Source of the DNA: an uncultured Eubacteriales bacterium
GTDB taxonomy: Bacteria > Bacillota > Clostridia > Oscillospirales > Oscillospiraceae
Length of the DNA stretch: 9,315 nucleotides
Direction of reading: 5' to 3'
NCBI GenBank assembly: GCA_900554625.1
Contig: USHP01000051.1
Coordinates: 1 to 9,315 of the forward strand
The notes under the pieces are model-generated. The model was not told the origin of the DNA. It saw only the letters and a program-made list of their open reading frames with translations, and did no database searches. A program made the translations under genes and the position numbers. Below are positions 8,401 through 9,315 of the stretch, one piece after another; positions within the stretch are counted from its first letter, which is position 1; each line of letters starts with the position of its first letter.

Positions 8401-8595
8401 GCTGTGTATCTGAATAAGAACGGTGAGGAAAAGCTGTACTTCGTCCTGGAAACCAAGGGTGACACCAGCTTTATGCACCTGAAAACCAGTGAGCAGCTAA
8501 AAATCCACTGCGGCAAGGAGCATTTCAAAGCACTGGACGCAGGTGTGGAGCTGGAGACTGCAACCAGTTGGACGGAGCTGCGCAAGCGCATTTGA
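5440..8595 (+). CDS. res: Type III restriction enzyme Res subunit (helicase plus PD-ExK nuclease)
   Basis: A 1051-residue, apparently intact Res, the ATP-dependent translocase and endonuclease that cuts when Mod-bound unmethylated sites are encountered. SF2 motifs appear in order: Walker A ETGTGKT (88-94, Lys93); motif Ia around VIVVPSVAIREG; motif II DEPQ (211-214); motif III RYSATHRE (236-242); a motif V region SALREGWDNP (499-508); motif VI RQKVGRGLRL (526-535). The C-terminus carries the PD-ExK nuclease, NPDWAV (Pro985-Asp986) followed by LETKG (Glu1004, Lys1006). Between helicase and nuclease, residues 599-621 and 684-706 resemble each other, suggesting an internal duplication. Classical Res needs Mod for specificity, and the adjacent mod is truncated, so cleavage probably requires another Mod in the cell or does not occur. 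Start fixed by a good RBS. GC-rich, unlike the preceding gene. Confidence 0.95.
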   Translation: MKLKFKNQAFQMDAVNAVVDLFAGQEKTRSTFSVMEEAQTNFLNELGQGNALYIDQETLTANMHTVQKRNNLPLTPTAEGCQFCIEMETGTGKTYVYTKTIFELNRKYGFTKFVIVVPSVAIREGVYKSFQVTQEHFGLQYDNVPCRYFIYNSAKLSDVRQFATSSNIEVMIINIDAFKKAENIINQAQDRLNGETAMGFIQNTHPIVIIDEPQSVDNTPKAKEAIATLNPLCVLRYSATHREKINLLYRLTPVDAYQMGLVKQIAVSSNQVAGGFNQAYVRLLSVSNDKGFKARVELDVKGKTGAVTRKAMTVKPGDDLFLLSGGRELYEGYTVTGIDCTPDFEHIEFGNTQEVKLGKAIGDVDENIVKKAQIRRTIETHLDKELRYLDKGIKVLSLFFIDKVDKYRHEDGTPGIYATMFEECYQELIAKPKYALLRERFTTDVSKVHNGYFSQDKKGRLKDTKGDTQADDDTYNTIMRDKEWLLSFECPLRFIFSHSALREGWDNPNVFQVCTLIEQKSTFTCRQKVGRGLRLCVNQDGERIEDKNINVLHVMANESFSEFASTLQKEIEDETGVKFGVLQLSLFAGMTYQEEVTREHTIDREEAHELVKTWMDDGSIDKWMADPEMTAAEEKITAELESGKITEPPSPVTEVMRQIKNGATAEQAAEAIIGITSTITTVEEHTVTHEEATELLEHFEQKGYITSTGKVKDTMKNALKNGTLDLPKKYEAARERFEQIIANADRKPPVRDASRDVVVRLNKQVMLSPEFLELWSKIKQKTAYRVSIDTEQLVKNCVKAFQEMPHIPKTRLVSQTADIHIQQSGISHMEREMRTMEIANDYQALPDIITAISDETLLTPATVNRILVESGRCGDFLNNPEAFLEQAVELIRSHRHALAIDGIRYVKLDGQEYYVQEIFDTTELLANLDRNAVKVEHSVYDYVVYDSSTVEKPVAVALDNDPDVKMFFKIPSRFKIETPIGTYNPDWAVYLNKNGEEKLYFVLETKGDTSFMHLKTSEQLKIHCGKEHFKALDAGVELETATSWTELRKRI

Positions 8596-8614
8596 CAGAG
8601 ATAGAAAGAGCTTT

Positions 8615-9315
8615 TTATCTCACATCTCGTCCTTGATTCTTGCGCTTTCCCTTGTTGGAAATCTGCTGCTCCTTCTGCGTCTGGCGCACCATTCTCCGCA
8701 CGGCCAGCCGCTCTGCATCCTCGTCCAGCATCCGGGACACCGCCTTTTTACTATCAAACATCAGAAGTGGGCTGTACTTCTCACCGTAAGCCTGCTGTGC
8801 CTGGTTCTCCGCTTCCTGTTCTTTGCCGGGGCGGATGGCCTGTCTTGCTTCATACAGCTGCACTGGGTCGAAGCCCTGGGCCTGCTCCCGAAGCCCGGCA
8901 TACTCGTTCAGGGCAGCGTCCAACTCGGCGGAATATTTCTGTTCCTGTTCTTCCAGCCGTTTCAGGCTCTGCTCCATGGCGGCGATGTCTTTGGGAAATT
9001 TATCGGCGGCATCTTCCTCGGAATATGCCAGCGACGCCAGAAGCAGATTTTTCTCCGAACGCAGTTCCTCCAAATCCTCTGTCAGTGCCGCAATCTTAGC
9101 CGCCAGTTCCCGGTGCCAGAATACATGAACCGCAGAGAGCGCCTTTTTCTCGGAAAGCAGACTGCGGCGCTCCTTCGTCTTATCCCGAATGTCCTTTGCA
9201 AGCTGATTGTACTGTGTGAGGGCAGGGCGCAGCGTATTCAGCGAAGCATTCAGGCGTTCCTTGCCCTTGCGGAGATACCCCAGCTGATAGCAGAACAGCA
9301 GCAGATTTTTACGCA
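8615..9315 (-). CDS. C-terminal part of a probable MobA/MobL-family relaxase (start outside window)
   Basis: The minus-strand frame is open from the right edge to TAA at 8615-8617, about 232 codons. The TTG at 9073 is internal and not a start. The visible protein is almost entirely charged helix or coiled coil. Recognisable stretches are NLLLFCYQLGYLRKGKERL near the edge, HRELAAKIAALTEDLEELR, DPVQLYEARQAIRP, YSPLLMFDSKKAVSRML and a basic tail (KGKRKNQGRD). I recall this tail from MobA/MobL-type mobilization relaxases on clostridial conjugative and mobilizable elements. The nicking domain with its Tyr and His triad would lie beyond the window, so activity cannot be assessed. It converges with res across only 19 bases, with no strong terminator. 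It indicates that the defence operon is cargo of a mobile element. Family assignment from memory; a structural coiled-coil protein is the alternative. Confidence 0.62.
   Translation of the reverse strand, partial: RKNLLLFCYQLGYLRKGKERLNASLNTLRPALTQYNQLAKDIRDKTKERRSLLSEKKALSAVHVFWHRELAAKIAALTEDLEELRSEKNLLLASLAYSEEDAADKFPKDIAAMEQSLKRLEEQEQKYSAELDAALNEYAGLREQAQGFDPVQLYEARQAIRPGKEQEAENQAQQAYGEKYSPLLMFDSKKAVSRMLDEDAERLAVRRMVRQTQKEQQISNKGKRKNQGRDVR

Noticed and set aside
8600..8619. Hairpin between res and the relaxase as a terminator
   Set aside because: The 8-bp stem is almost all A-T with one wobble and has no following T-run on either strand, so it is too weak to call.
1..9315. CRISPR array, tRNA or rRNA gene, complete insertion sequence
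   Set aside because: I saw no regularly spaced direct repeats, no cloverleaf-like tRNA sequence, no rRNA signature and no transposase reading frame in the window.

Overview
The window looks like accessory DNA from a gut-type member of the Bacillota (Clostridia; Oscillospiraceae or Lachnospiraceae are my best guess). This rests on recognisable families, namely an Mbeg1-like (DUF2974) protein end and the coiled-coil C-terminus of a clostridial mobilization relaxase, together with strong purine-rich ribosome-binding sites. No ribosomal or tRNA gene is present to fix the taxonomy.

Layout: (1) 1-587 (+) is the C-terminal part of a DUF2974/Mbeg1-like protein that enters from the left edge. (2) 588-1033 has no convincing complete gene. 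It holds a repeat-rich stretch (623-714) resembling mobile-element control DNA, a strong minus-strand intrinsic terminator (794-845) directly behind the stop of a possible gene remnant (851-about 1000, minus), and then a promoter and RBS for the operon. (3) 1034-8595 (+) is one operon: a SNF2-type helicase, a type III methyltransferase (Mod) lacking its N-terminal half, a small AT-rich two-TM protein, and a full-length type III restriction subunit (Res) with helicase motifs and a PD-ExK nuclease. (4) 8615-9315 (-) is the C-terminal part of a probable MobA/MobL-like relaxase, convergent with Res and running off the right edge.

Interpretation: this is a type III restriction-modification-like defence island carried as cargo in a conjugative or mobilizable element. 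The Mod reading frame begins in mid-protein. Recognisable Mod sequence starts a few bases after the SNF2 stop, and the DPPY catalytic motif and AdoMet-proximal N-terminal region are absent. An internal deletion has therefore most likely joined the end of the SNF2 gene to the middle of mod. Since type III Res enzymes depend on Mod for target recognition, the system here is probably broken as a classical R-M system, although helicase, membrane protein and Res remain open.

The less ordinary points are the SNF2 helicase with a Glu-for-Asp Walker B box, the foreign-looking two-TM gene between mod and res, an apparent about 85-residue internal duplication in Res, and a base-composition mosaic within mod.
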